Source: Phialocephala subalpina (lineage: Eukaryota; Ascomycota; Leotiomycetes; Helotiales; Mollisiaceae). From it: DNA of 64,000 bases. A program made the position numbers and the translations under genes. The notes under the pieces were generated by a model. It was not told the origin of the DNA, ran no database searches, and saw only the letters and a list, made by a program, of their open reading frames with translations. Where the stretch lies: assembly GCA_900073065.1 (NCBI GenBank), contig FJOG01000019.1, forward strand, positions 403,326 through 467,325. Direction: 5' to 3'. Positions 34,023-46,049 of this stretch are shown piece by piece (position 1 is the stretch's first letter; every line of letters starts with the position of its first letter).

Positions 34023-36486
34023 ATGTCATCCCGATACATTGCTATAAAGCAACGAAACAATGGCCTCGTCAAGTCGCGCAAGCGCAATCACCCTAACCTC
34101 ACCACCGCAGTCGTCACTATCCTGCACCAAGACTTCAGAATCCTAGACCTGCCTGAAGAGCTCCAATCGTTGACTTATGGCTTTGCCAGTGAGCATGATG
34201 GACCGATCAAGCCATACCTTTGGTTACCAACAGAGTAGCCTCAGTTTGCGTACCATTCGCCCATGATCGTTATGCACAACGGTCATGTTCTCAGATGCCC
34301 TGCTATAGTGCTACGTCAAGAGTCTGAGCCCATATATTTTTACCCCACACCCCATCATAATTCTAATTTACAAAAGTCTACATAACTCTACCATTTTCCG
34401 TCTGATTTAGAATCTAATTGATTCTATTAATTCGCGTATAAATTAGCTACTTTTCGATAAGAAGAATATCCGAAAATATTAAAAACTCGCTTTAATATTT
34501 TATATGCCATCTTTTTGCCTCGATATAAACCTTAATTCGACTAATTATACTCTCCCCTAAATTATCGAAGACCTTCTTATCTATTATATCCCATGCTACT
34601 TGAAGAGCACTTTCAAGTTATTATCTTGCATATTTACTCTTACTTTTATCCGCTATAATCTCTAGAAACATCTCAAAACCTCTCTTTTTGAACTCCTATT
34701 AAATATACTCGATCGGGTTCAAATCGGGAGAATAAGAAGGCTAATCTTCGATCTACATAATCCTATTCTCTTTAAACTAATTGCATACTTTAATTGCCCG
34801 ATAAATAGAGGTATTATCTTATATAAAGATATACCCAGGGTCTAAAGATTAAATTATTAGTTTAATTTTTGCGTTAAGAACCTCTAAATAAAAGTTAGCG
34901 GAGTATCTATGTTTCTTAGACTCGAAATCTCGATCTATAATATAAAGGTTAATCCTCTTAGTATCCTAAAAGTATCCTTAGATTATAATTTTCATATTCT
35001 TATAATAATTATAAGTTTAAATCATTAATTTATCTTATACTTAATTGGTAATTCGAAATACTTATTCGGTTTATTTCCCTCGCCCCCGCTCTATTAAATA
35101 CTTATTACTCCATATAAACATTCCCTATTCCTCTTTGTTTTTGCCCCTATTCTTTAAATACTAAGCCAACCTCTTAACCGTATTTTCCTCTATAAAAAAT
35201 AAGCGCCTCTTAGCTTTCTAATTATATATGCCATATTTTTTGAGAATTCGATCGACTATAAACTTATTTATTCCGAGGTTAAACTTCTTTTTGAAGTTTA
35301 AATAATTATCTTTCGGGTTTACGCGTATATATCGAAGTAATAATCATTCGTTTGCTTCGATATAACACTTCGGTCCGCCGGTTCGAAGTTAGGATTCTCT
35401 ATTATTACGTAGATAAGCGAGGGAAAAGGTACTTCGAATAGCTCCGCGGGAGCAATTTAAAGTAGCTTTAATTTCGGGGATTTTGGCGGCTTTTATGCGC
35501 ATACTAATAGCAATGCCTCTTTGATATAAAGTAAGTTTATAGTTAAATTGCCTATTCCCAAAGGAATTGCCTAAAGGAGTGCGTTGAGGTGGCATTTGTT
35601 GTGTAGAAGGGAAGGAGTAGAAAAACGCGTCAACGCGTTTTACGCGTTCTCGCTTAATTGGCTCAGACTCCTGACGCGGCACTGTAGGGGCACCAAAGAG
35701 CCTTTGCCCATCGGTTTGACTGGAGTTGAGTTGCGCTCTGTCTGCCGAATCATCAGCAGAATTGTCGACGGTGGGAATCTTTTTTACACGCAGAATGTCT
35801 TCGAGTTCGACCATTTTCGATGCCATCGTTGTTTACTTGAAAGCACTTGCATCAAGACATCGCAAGAGCATTCAGCAAGTTAATTTCACGTACATTATTG
35901 GACGAAGCCCAGCTACAGCTTTCAACGTGCTCTCAACGTGCTCCAGTCTGCGCCGTTTGAGTCTGGATATCACACTACTCGCTCACTACTTCAATATTCT
36001 ACTTGCCAACCGCTTGTCAGAGGTGCCTGGCTTTGGCGAACTTTCTGCACTGCGTGGCTTGGAAACCGTTACACTTACTTATGGTGACGAGAAAGACAAT
36101 ACCTGAAACTGGATTAGCTTGGTTCTGGATACCGTTCGTCGAGTTCCTTACACCACTACCGAGGAGGATGAGCTACGATTCGAGATTGCCATGGAAGAAG
36201 CTAAACTTACCGCTTGCGTCAACGCCTCTCGTCAGGAGGTAGAATAAACAGAAAGCCACCGTGATTCTGCACATGGTATGACTCTTCCGGAAGCCTTAAA
36301 GCTATTTAAACTTCCAAGCTGACCTCTGAGACAGTCAACGACTCTACTTCCCATGTATTAGAAACTAATGGTTCGAGTGCCGCCGATGGTGGTGCTCATC
36401 CTCAAGTTCATCCCACCCCTCCAGAGGTTTTGGCATGGGATAACGACGTCACCTCGCTAGCTGGGGCAGCGTTTATTGAAACTCGT
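34023..36486 (+). pseudogene. tandem paralog C, broken by stop codons, frameshift and a transposon
   Basis: The 5' part reads FRILDLPEELQSLTYGFASE and PIKPYLWLPTE, then TAG at 34236-34238, where paralog B has Ser-Gln. A CAG-to-TAG change would explain it. The frame continues to 34303, is cut by the 1379-bp element, and resumes in the same frame at 35687 with LTGVELRSVCRIISRIVDGGNLFY. A further one-base shift occurs near 35810-35830 and TGA at about 36104. Decayed C-terminal text (PEVLAWDNDVTSL) reaches about 36480. It is clearly non-functional as a full-length protein. Confidence 0.85.
34306..35684 (-). mobile_element. RIP-damaged Tc1/mariner transposon
   Basis: The 1379-bp element has terminal inverted repeats. 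The right end read inward is CAGTGCCGCGTCAGGAGTCT. The left end is TAGTGCTACGTCAAGAGTCT, which differs by transitions only. TA is duplicated at 34304-34305 and 35685-35686. On the minus strand the transposase relic starts MPPQRTPLGNSFGNRQ near 35595, with helix-turn-helix-like text to 35389. It ends in the DDE signature SYSPDLNPIEYI near 34690-34725, followed by in-frame TAA TAG. The part 34320-35390 is strongly AT-rich, but the transposase 5' end is not. Confidence 0.9.
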
Positions 36487-37296
36487 CCCGATTACTCTCG
36501 TTGCCATGAAGAATTAGATTTTCACTCTTTCCAAGAGTGTGTAATATCTTCTGCTTCCTTAGGGGTTTCATCCTCCTGCTCCTTCCTGGATAGGAGGCGG
36601 TTCTGACTAAAGACATAGGCACAGCGAAACTCTCTAACATACCTGCGCTGTCGTCCTGTCTCGACTGCATTCCCGATGGCATACCCATTTCACAAAAAAA
36701 GCTTTCTTTTGATTTGACAGGTTCAAATGGCAGGTTTTGATCTTCCCTCATGCCTTCTGAGACCCCGCGTTGAGTTTTCTGCACTAGGTTGGACTTTCCT
36801 TGTGAGGGAAAGGTTTTGGAGGGCATTTAAATCACCTAATGATTTTGGACGTTTCTCTTGACCTTCTTCGTCTCAAATTGTGGTTTAGTGTTGAGAACAA
36901 CTAGTCCATGATCATTAGATAGCTATTTCTGCAAATAGCATTCTGAACCGGATTCTTTCGTCCTTTACCTTGACGTGAGTGCAGCTCTGTTTTCCGACCG
37001 GATCTGTGAAAATGATTCGACCTGATCTTCTTCAAACGTACGCCACATTGTCACGACAGCGCTTTCTCAACATAAAATGAAGTAGAAGGTCAGAAGCTCG
37101 GGTCGTCGTTCACTAGCTACTTGAGTCTGATGTATGGAGCTAGGCAAGGATCTTTAGCGAGGACCCACCCTTATATATAGAGTCGCGCTCCTCGAGGCTC
37201 GCAAGAATTTCCACCCTCCATCTCCACCTTTCAACGCCAGCAGCGCATTACACATTGCTTTGCGCGATTCCGAAACTAAGAATTCTTTCTGTCGCA
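36487..37296. other. intergenic upstream of paralog D
   Basis: No supported gene. It serves as the promoter region of paralog D. Confidence 0.5.
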
Positions 37297-38309
37297 ATGG
37301 CAGGAGAAGGTAAGCTACCAATTCGTATTTCCACTAATCGATAAAAGCTTACAAAATGATAGGCGCAACTATGATGAGTTCACCGTCGATCACGTCCCCT
37401 AATCAGCAACTGTTCCTTCTCGACCTGCCTCAAGATATTTTGACAGGGGTGTGTGGTTCGGCCTGGCGACATTCTGCTCCCATCGAGACTGTCCGCTCCC
37501 TGGTCCATACGTCTAAGTTTGGTCTCAAAAAGCCAGACCAGGAGGACGATCAGAATCCAGTCCATCATGCAATCCATCCTGCTCTGACGGCTTTCACTCT
37601 CGAATTGGCTTGCAAAACCCTTTACAACACCGTCAACCGAGACAACTTATTCTATAAGTGCAACGCCTTCTATTTCCCTACGCACCAACAATATGTGGAT
37701 TATGTCAAGGCTCTTCCTACCCAGCGTCGAAATGTCCTTCAACAAGTCAAGCTTCTCTGCGACCCCCTCGAGACACTCAATCCCTCCTTGGCTATCCTGG
37801 CAAGTCTCAAGAGCCTCCGTTTCCTTGAATTGGACATCAGATTGATGGGATCAAACTTTGCTATCAATGGCTTTGACGAGTTCAAGGCCTCTGTATCAGC
37901 ATTGCGTGGTTTGAAATGCTTGACTTTGACCCGCACCGACGAACCGGGTGGCGCTCTAGGCTTGAAGCTACTGTGTACCATTCTTCGCAACCGCTGGGTG
38001 GCTGTAACGGTGGCGAGCTTGAACGCACTCCGCTTGGAACTCGTTTGCCTAGCGACCGATATGAGCGAAATGGTTACCCTTCCATTGGCCCCGAGCTCTG
38101 TGCCTCTCCCACCAGATTTGGAGTATGTCATGAGTCAATCCTCGGTTACGGAAGGCGGCACCACGTGCTTTCCAACTATATTAACCAACCTTTCGATGCC
38201 TAGAGCCTCCAGACACTTCTCAACACAGATCAACCAAACTACCTGGAAGACCGCGGACCTTCAGGTCTGGTCACCCGATTACATTCTACCGGAGGGATTT
38301 CAACGGTAA
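37297..38309 (+). CDS. tandem paralog D, divergent intact member
   Basis: A 13-nt first exon (37297-37309, ATGGCAGGAGAAG) joins 37363-38309 across a 53-nt intron, giving 319 residues. LLDLPQDILTGVCGSAWRH is the equivalent of the F-box-like start. ALTAFTLELACKTLYNTVNR, FYKCNAFYFPTHQQYVDYVK and ALPTQRRNVLQQVKLL align with paralogs A-C. The region after the first helix (RSLVHTSKFGLKK) differs from the LWLP motif of the others, and the C-terminus is shorter. No catalytic motif or membrane segment is visible. Function is unknown. Confidence 0.72.
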
Positions 38310-40259
38310 CTTTTTATTTCAAGTCCTGTGGACTGGTCCCGATATCAAACTTCTTCCAACTGGTGTACTCTTGTCAACACATGGACCATTGTCAACTCTC
38401 TACAGAGGATTGTTGACAACGATGTAAGTTGTCTTGTCAGACAAGTACGACAGAGATAATATGCTGACTTGTGATAATTACAGTGATGAAGCACACCCAC
38501 AAGCTATGAGCCCAGAAGTCAACGATCCTCAACTTACAATAACTCAGAACATTCGATGACTCCCACCATCCGACGGCCTTCAACCATCAAAGATTCGGTA
38601 ACAAAAACTTCTCATTCCTGATAGCCGCTATCTTCCCAAAGCGCCCTTCTTTTCTTTCCCGTCTTTTTAATTCTCGATACTTTCTGATTGCATTATGAGT
38701 AGGCAGCATCATCTTGGGAGGAGGGCTTTAGGAGGTAGGACAGTGGAGAAACTTGACTTTGGATGCTCCTTTTGTGAGTTTCTGGCGCCAATTTCAATAT
38801 GCTGGCAAGAATTACTTTTGGCTACTCCTTTCTATGATAGATGCACTGAATACAAATCAATGTTTTCCTTGAAATACCCTCTCCTTAACTTACGACTGCA
38901 CAGAAACGAATTACCATGTCTGTGGGACCAGTGATACTGCGAGTTTGTCCCTTTTTAAAAATCGAATGCTCCAGACACGAGCTCCATTTAGGACTCTTCG
39001 TAATTTCGAGAATCGAAACTCCTGCTTATGCCCAAACCACCCACTAGGGCGAGGGGCTGTTCCGTGAATTCTCTGAGCTGCCAGGACTCAGGAAAGCACG
39101 TCTTACTGATACAAGATGGTCTCACCGTGGCACAGATTATTATCTCCTTTTGTGCTCTGCATTTCTTTCGGAAATAAATCCTAAATAGCGATATAGACAG
39201 TCCGCCACCTTCATTAGGACTGACCTCCTGCACGAACATCGCCACCTTCCTACAGCCAAGGTCAGAAGACGATTCGGGGGGCCACCTGCGACATTTGAAA
39301 CAAGGCTCTCCCGACGACAATTCACGACAGCATAGATGACACCACTTCAGTCCCTGCTTATGGTGAGCAGAAACGCTTCGATTCTCTCACGGGACTTCTG
39401 GGTGGAATACGTCGCATCGTCACATCACAAAACCAGAGTTCAATTGATCTTGTTATCAGCCGAGCAGCATTTCTTTGAGGTTTGGCGAAGTGTAAAGATT
39501 GGTTGAACATAGTGAGGCAGCAGAGATAAATGGAAAGACGCAAGGAGGAGAGGAAAAGGAGCTGCAGGTTCGCGGAGGACTTGTTTGATAAGAACTGATA
39601 TGGCAGGCTTCAAAACGCATGTGCTTGGAAGAAACACCGTACTTGGGAGAGACATTGTGCTTGAAAGAGATATTGTTACTGATGATTTCGATTTGACATC
39701 TTGCTCATAGGTTAGCCGGCGTATGTTGTAGCATAAAACCTATGGTATCACTGAAAGAGAAGTCATCATATATTCTTAATTTACATAATTATAATGTTTA
39801 TAGTATGGTACAACGGAATATAAGGAAACTAGGTTGCACTTCCAAATGTGCCAAAGCTTCTCTAAAGGGTGTGCATGAGGATTGAAGCAAAGAGACCTAC
39901 GTCAGACGCTAGGCATGCTTCCATAAAGCTTAAACTCCACAGGTATAACAACTAGTCTCCCTGCCTTAGATTTATGTTATGAAAAATAGATGAAGTTGAC
40001 TCTGAAGTCATAGGTTACGTGCTGAGGAGCAATTCACCGCAAACATTGGTCAACATTAGCCTGGTCATAGCAAATCACAAGCGAGTTCTTAGTCTCGTCA
40101 TCCGTGCCTACCTATTTAACCTGCCAGCCAATTTCTTCCAACCATTTCTCCTTCTACACTCTTTAATATTCCGCCGAGCTTACAACCACTGGCGCTTGTT
40201 GCCTCAGGCTTTGGGGCTTATTAGCATTCAACTGGCTCTCGCCGGTCATTTTCGTCAGG
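38310..40259. other. intergenic, no supported gene
   Basis: About 1.95 kb with short frames on both strands but no recognisable motif or codon pattern. Confidence 0.5.
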
Positions 40260-40981
40260 GTGGACGTGAACGACCTTAACGGCAGCGTGCCAAAGACGCC
40301 AGAATATGATCGCTATCGCGACATTGGGTATGGCCCTGAGCTGTAGCGCCACCCCGTGGAGACTGGATTAGTCAGTGCAAGGCATGTGGCTAGTGGGAAC
40401 AAGGCTGAAGAATTCATGGCGGAGCGTTCCAGGATCCTGAGCTATTTGGAACCACAATACCAGGGAATCGTATGTTCCGAGGTCGCTTTGAACATGTTTG
40501 ATAAGCAACATAAGAAGGCACATCGCATGTTCAGCCTTGAGCCGAAGCAAGAGTGGAGGAACCACGAGGACATGGTCGAAGGTTGCTTCTTCTTGAGGAT
40601 TATGCATCATCACTCATGAAGCGCGACGTGCCGATGGAAATCCGAATCATTGCCAAGAAGTCCCCAGAGTTATTCTAAAGACACTACACCGATCTCTCAG
40701 CAGAGACAGCATTGAGAAAGCTCAACCAAATTGTCAGGGCATATGACTGGTACCTTTACAGAAACGCTTTCAAGATTGCCGCAGAAGATCTCGATAAGCA
40801 GTTCTCACTGATCCGTGCTTCCCATCGAGAGCTCTACGTGTACGATACCCTGAATCAACCTGGATGCGACCTTGATATGGCAGTCTCTACTGGTCCACCT
40901 GAGGAACCCATCAATTGGAATGTTGATGAGCCGAATGTGGGAGCTGGCGATCAGTGGGATGTGGAGGGGAGTAATGGTTAG
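40260..40981 (+). pseudogene. decayed gene with RIP-type stop codons, unknown family
   Basis: A protein-like frame (GSVPKTPEYDRYRDIGYGPEL) is interrupted by TAG, resumes (RHPVETGLVSARHVASGNKA...), and shifts frame near 40600. It continues (MKRDVPMEIRIIAKKSPELF), meets TAA, and then runs to 40981 (RHYTDLSAETALRKLNQIVR...). Both stops can derive from CAG or CAA by C-to-T change. The family is not recognised. Confidence 0.55.
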
Positions 40982-41538
40982 GATTTCTGCATCCCATGCT
41001 GTCTAAGGAGGATATTTTGAGCTTTGGGGCATTGAACATCCTGCCAAATCACCAAACAGATCCATTCATCTTAAATGGACTTACTCCGCACATTGAGGCA
41101 ATTTTAGGATCGGCTTCTCAGCCTTCGATCTTTGTTCACACCATGGAAAGCGAACTTGAAGTTGCCTATTTCCTAGGCCCAGCCCTCGGCTTGCTTCCTC
41201 TTTGCGTTCTCTTCACAACATAAAAGCAAGAAATAAAAAGGACTCTGTCCTTCGAAGCACCAATGCTTTGATAGTCGTGATGCAAATATTGTACGAAAGC
41301 TTTATACTACGTGACATTACCCCAGACTGTTCTGTCACCAAAGCCGTCCAATCCATCAAACCCATCACTCATAGAACTTCAAGACCAAGGTAAGAACGAA
41401 ACCTTTGCTCCGCATAGCGGAAGGCACTTGGAATTGAGTATGAAGTCACCCAGATACTTGGCTGATATGCGACCATGAATCTCAACGTCCAAGAAAACCA
41501 CAGAATGGTCCACAGAACACCCAATCTATTCATCCAAT

Positions 41539-42699
41539 CTAGATATTGTCAGCTTCGTTTAATTTATAGACTCTCGGACATAGCATACTACTCCATTTGA
41601 GCCCATAAATCTTCCCGACATGTATTGCCAGGTCCTCAAGCATGATTCCAGCTGGCTGTATCATGAAGTAAACGAACTGCCAGTAGCCACCGTCTTCGAA
41701 ACATCCCACGGTAGCGCCAGCATGGTGAGATAGGGCACTAACAAGAAAGCCAATCCATATTTGGGAGTATTTGCTCCGAAAACTTCCATCTGGTAATCCC
41801 AATGTATTCTTTACAATCCGGCCTGCTTCACTGCATGACCTTCGCATACATTGATGCCAGCATCTTCCCCACATTCTCCGCACAGTGTATGCATCACGGC
41901 GAAATGATCCGGTTATTGGAGGCCATTGATATGGCTGACTTAGACCTATTGCGACAGAGGCAATGGCGAGGGCAAAGTAGGATAATTCGAAGCTGTAGTA
42001 CGCTCGAAATGCTTTCACCCAGGCGTAGAAAACTTGCCAGACCAGAGGTTGGGTGAAGAATGGTCCAAGCCGAGTAAAGTATAGAAGGATGTTTGAAGTC
42101 ATGTCATATCCCACGTACATAAAGAAGGTTCTGATTGTCACCTGGCGAAGCCAAAGCGCCTTCGGATAGTCTGACGGGACAGCGGGCGGGAGCTGATTAA
42201 CTTGAATGTTCCACCCGATACCCCTTTACAGAGTCAGTCTCTAGCAAGGTGAAATAGACAGAATACCTCACCTGGAAGCAATCCAAAGGCTGCTAAACCA
42301 TTTCAGCTTCGCCCATATGCGAGAAGGGACTCTTTCTTCGACAGGCACGTGACTTGTATCGTTTTCCACCTTCTTGACAGGCCAGAAGTCGGTTTCAGGG
42401 CGGTGTACTGCTAGCAAATCAATCCATCGTAGAAGGACTGACGCGCATCCAGTTCCAGCTGCGTAAGCGCCGACAGTGTTGTCTGCAGTCCAGAATTGCA
42501 GATAGAAGAATAACCCGAGGACAATACCGCCAGCGCTGAGACGGGCGACACCATACGGCAGCAGAATTGAACCGACAGAAACAAGCTAAGGAGTCGTCAT
42601 TAAATGTTCTTGCAAACTTGTGGTCCGAAGTACACTCATCATGGTTTGTAGCCAGCTCGGTGGGGGGGACCCTTCGGCCGGGAACAACGCTTCAAACAT
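41539..42699 (-). CDS. wax synthase-like membrane-bound O-acyltransferase
   Basis: The 3' exon (42223-41539) and the middle exon (to 42272) join across a 48-nt intron to give SRGIGWNIQVNQLPPAVPSD, a typical entry to the domain. WPPITGSFRRDAYTVRRMWG, RCWHQCMRR (active-site His), and KYSQIWIGFLVSALSHHAGA match the wax-synthase-like domain of fungal O-acetyltransferases that act on terpenoids and other secondary metabolites. Several membrane segments are visible. The first exon, MFEALFPAEGSPP from 42699, and its splice to the rest are uncertain. An acceptor near 42510 keeps the frame. No biosynthetic core gene is nearby, so the substrate is unknown. Confidence 0.75.
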
Positions 42700-44009
42700 T
42701 GCCTCTAATTGACCTCAATTGGATATATCTGTGAGAGGAAGAAAGGAAGTGTGAAGCGCAGGACGTAGCAACATAAGAGGTATTCATATGAACGCCGAGG
42801 TGTTATCTTCAGCTGCAGTCATAAGTCGTACAAGATCGACGGGCTGACTAACAATCTGGGTTAAGGTAGTGCAGATCAGCTGGGGTACCTCGCATCACAG
42901 CAAAATTAAAGATCGCTAGAGTCTTGCATATTTTCGGGTCTAGACTTTGGGCCTTATGAAAATGGTGCACACAAGGTATCCTATGATATTTATCTCGAAA
43001 ATTCGAGTATGGGCATCCCTCTGAGATAAACGACTCTCGAGAACTGGAAAAGAGGCTCGATTGAGGCGAGGCACGTGACTATTCCTTGAATTCGTTTTGA
43101 ATGACTTCCCCCGAGATCCCATGGTTTATAATATGTTTAGGTACTCGCGGATGTCGAATATTGATGTTTGCGGTAAGCAGCCGTCATTATTTGAGAGCAG
43201 AAGGCCGAAAATAACGCTTGAAAGAAAGAGATGCGTCCAATCGGAAATCCCTGACTTGTGGCCTCCAGGACCGAGAGCCGCCATCTTTCACAACATTCAG
43301 GCTCCCTTCCCATACGATGGCCATGCAATAACTTCCAGAGCCATTTCACATCCATTATATCAACGGCGCCAGCGAAGCTCGCGCGCAGAGTTGGAAACCT
43401 CGCTACATAACCTACATACCACTAGGGACTTAGCGAGCTGTAAAGGGGTTGGCTTTAGCGAGACAAGGGCCCAAAAAAAAGATATAAAAAAAAGAGCAGA
43501 AGAGAAAGATCCTGGGAGCGTGCTCAACTTGAAATGCGCTCCGACTACCGGGATTTGAACCAAGTACAGCGAGGAGATGTTAATTCATCCCACAGAGATC
43601 TCCTACAAGTCGTGCATGCATCTAACGAGTAGCCTTCTGCCTTTTCTTTTCTTCTTTGGGGGAGTTTTACCTTTGTTTTGGGGGGGGGGTTTTGATATTC
43701 AATTGAAAAATGTGCTTATTTAAATCTATAACCTATCGTTCGGAGTGCCCGAGGTTTCCCCTCTCGGATTCACCTTTGCACCCAACGCGTGAGATGCCGA
43801 ACATTCACCCATGTCACACTTGCACCAAGACGAGTCTACGCGTCTCCAGCTGAAGGTGGAGCGTGTTATGTCTTTGAACGGTGGTGCGATGTGGTTACAA
43901 ACATCAACAACTTCAATTAGTCTTCTCTTACTTAAATTTACAGAGGTACACAGCTTCTCTGTGATCTAGTGCTTTCTGTACAGTGCAGCTTTATCCTGGA
44001 AAAACACTG
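42700..44009. other. intergenic, no supported gene
   Basis: Includes a run of ten G near 43681 and purine-rich tracts near 43470-43510. A tRNA-like 3' end near 43535-43560 was considered and rejected. Confidence 0.5.
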
Positions 44010-44972
44010 CTAATCCCTTGGTTGCCAATACTTCTTCACCTCCGAGGTCCAGTCTTTCCGGGTGAGCAATGTCATTGGGACCCTAGGGAGCTGAGAAAGG
44101 AGATGAGCTCTCAGAACACTCCGATTCATCAACCCAACAACGCTTCTCAACGCCTGCTTGCAGGGGCGAGTGCAACCTCCAAATCCCTCCATGCCCTTGG
44201 TAACCTCCCTAGCAACATTTACATCCAACAAGAGAGCCCTGACCGGGTGTATGCTCCTGCCCAACTCTACCAATTCATCTTCGTGGAATCCAAATCGCTC
44301 CGTTTCATCCCGATATACCATCACGATCTTGAGCTCACTCAACTGCTTGAACTCAGCCAGCATTCTTGCAACAGCTTGATGTTCAATTTGATTGTATGAA
44401 TACAAGCTTCTTGACGACAATCGGAGGGTCTTGACCTGACCAGCCCAAGCTCCAAGTTTCATTGCGTTGGCGTCTGCTGGGAGGATATACTGGAACATAT
44501 CGATCATCTCGTGGCCGTTGATGATGCAGATTGTGTCGAGATCGCTGAATCGGTATTCGCAATTCCTATCAATTGATAGAAGTCGGTATGGCAGAGCCTT
44601 CAACCATTCATGTCTTGATTCGCAGCAAGCCAATTGAAGACCAAAGGCATCCTGCGCCCTCGTGGCTTGAAATCGAATGACTGCTTCACCATTGTTGCCT
44701 CTTCGAAACTTGATGTAGAATTGCTTTGTCGAAGGCTCTGGTATACCCGTATTCCAAATTTTCACACGCAGTTCGGGAGTGAGCTTCTTGAACTTCGTAA
44801 AGGAGGTGAGGGGGAGAGGAGACGCGTTGTCGACTTGAGTTGGAGGGGATCGGTGGGACTTTGGAGGAGGTTGAGGAGGGTTTGAACTCCGACGTGAACT
44901 GACTTGCGGCTTCTGCGTAGGTTTCTTCTTTGGAGATGCAGAGGATTGTTTGCAGGTGCGTGGGTTAGCCAT
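44010..44972 (-). CDS. 2EXR domain protein 1
   Basis: Single-exon reading of 320 residues from ATG at 44972; the open frame starts earlier at a TTG. After a basic, proline-rich N-terminus, FTKFKKLTPELRVKIWNTGI begins the 2EXR domain, seen in many fungal lineage-expanded proteins of unknown function. GLQLACCESRHEWLKAL is the usual second conserved region. The rest has the leucine-rich pattern of the family. No enzyme motif or membrane segment is visible. It is on the same strand as the two 2EXR genes further along, which suggests local duplication. Confidence 0.75.
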   Translation of the reverse strand: MANPRTCKQSSASPKKKPTQKPQVSSRRSSNPPQPPPKSHRSPPTQVDNASPLPLTSFTKFKKLTPELRVKIWNTGIPEPSTKQFYIKFRRGNNGEAVIRFQATRAQDAFGLQLACCESRHEWLKALPYRLLSIDRNCEYRFSDLDTICIINGHEMIDMFQYILPADANAMKLGAWAGQVKTLRLSSRSLYSYNQIEHQAVARMLAEFKQLSELKIVMVYRDETERFGFHEDELVELGRSIHPVRALLLDVNVAREVTKGMEGFGGCTRPCKQALRSVVGLMNRSVLRAHLLSQLPRVPMTLLTRKDWTSEVKKYWQPRD

Positions 44973-46049
44973 TGTTGATCGATTGAGGAGTTTGGGTGTG
45001 GGATCGGGAGTTTGGAGATGGTGGTAGGATGGACGCGTGGGAAGATAAATTTTCAAGGACTGCTATGGTAAAGAGGAATACATATGGTACTTGTAAGGCG
45101 ACAAGTTTAAAGCTGAGAGACAGGTGAAGCGAGATTCACCGGAACTTGAAGCAGAAATGAAGGCGAGGCTTCCCAGGAAGCCATGCTCGATCTTGATTCC
45201 AGAGATCGGTAGAAAACTGAGCATATTCATCCATTTGGTTAACTGAACATAATTACGTTGGCTTACTCTCGAGGTATGAGACTCTGATGATGCGAATCTC
45301 ACCATTGTATATGATCTCGGTCAGGGAGGATCTGGAGGTTTGAACTTCAGAATCAAGCTCGATTTAGGTCCATGTCTCTGGCGGTCAGAGGTAGGACCTT
45401 GAGCCACCAAGAATACAACGGACCTCTGCGATTGAACTCGGAAACCAATTGGAGGATGACAGGAGCTCTGCATAGGACTCTCGTCGTTTCCAATTTGTGC
45501 GGAGCAGGTGTGGAATTTACAGGAACACAACACTTAGTTGCGGTATTCCAATTATTCCATGTGTTTGAAAGAAAATAATTGACTAGTTAGGTTGGAAGCA
45601 AACTATTTCTAAGTGCCTTCAAAAGCTCTCTTTGAGTTTCATGTCGCCCCTAATTATTGTCGAATCTCAACTATGTGTTGACCATCACACAATAAGTCCT
45701 TTTCTCCAAGCAATTCTTGAAGTCCCATTGAATAGAGGCTCACAATCCATCAAAGAAAAAGGTTCAGCACCATGATCAAAGTGAAAGTTCCACTCCAGCT
45801 TGAACTTCATATTCCCACCGGAATTCACCTGACCGACAAAGGACTTCTTTGTATACACTAAAAACCCGTCACCATTGCCGTCTGTTCACCATACTCATCC
45901 AACTCCTACAGCCTCCGCGAAACCCCCTTAACTCGAACTTGACATGTTCGAGCATTTCCGGTCCTCGTCGCCTCCTTCTCGATGACCTCTTCTAACGGGC
46001 GAGGTTTTGCCACTTCTGCCATTTCCTTGGGCAAGGGGAGGCGCTCTCT
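44973..46049. other. intergenic, no supported gene
   Basis: Short frames on both strands without recognisable motifs. Confidence 0.5.

Noticed and set aside
43533..43630. tRNA-like 3' end on the minus strand (GGTTCAAATCCCGGTAG...)
   Set aside because: The T-stem does not pair properly and no matching 5' acceptor strand or clear anticodon arm is found upstream.
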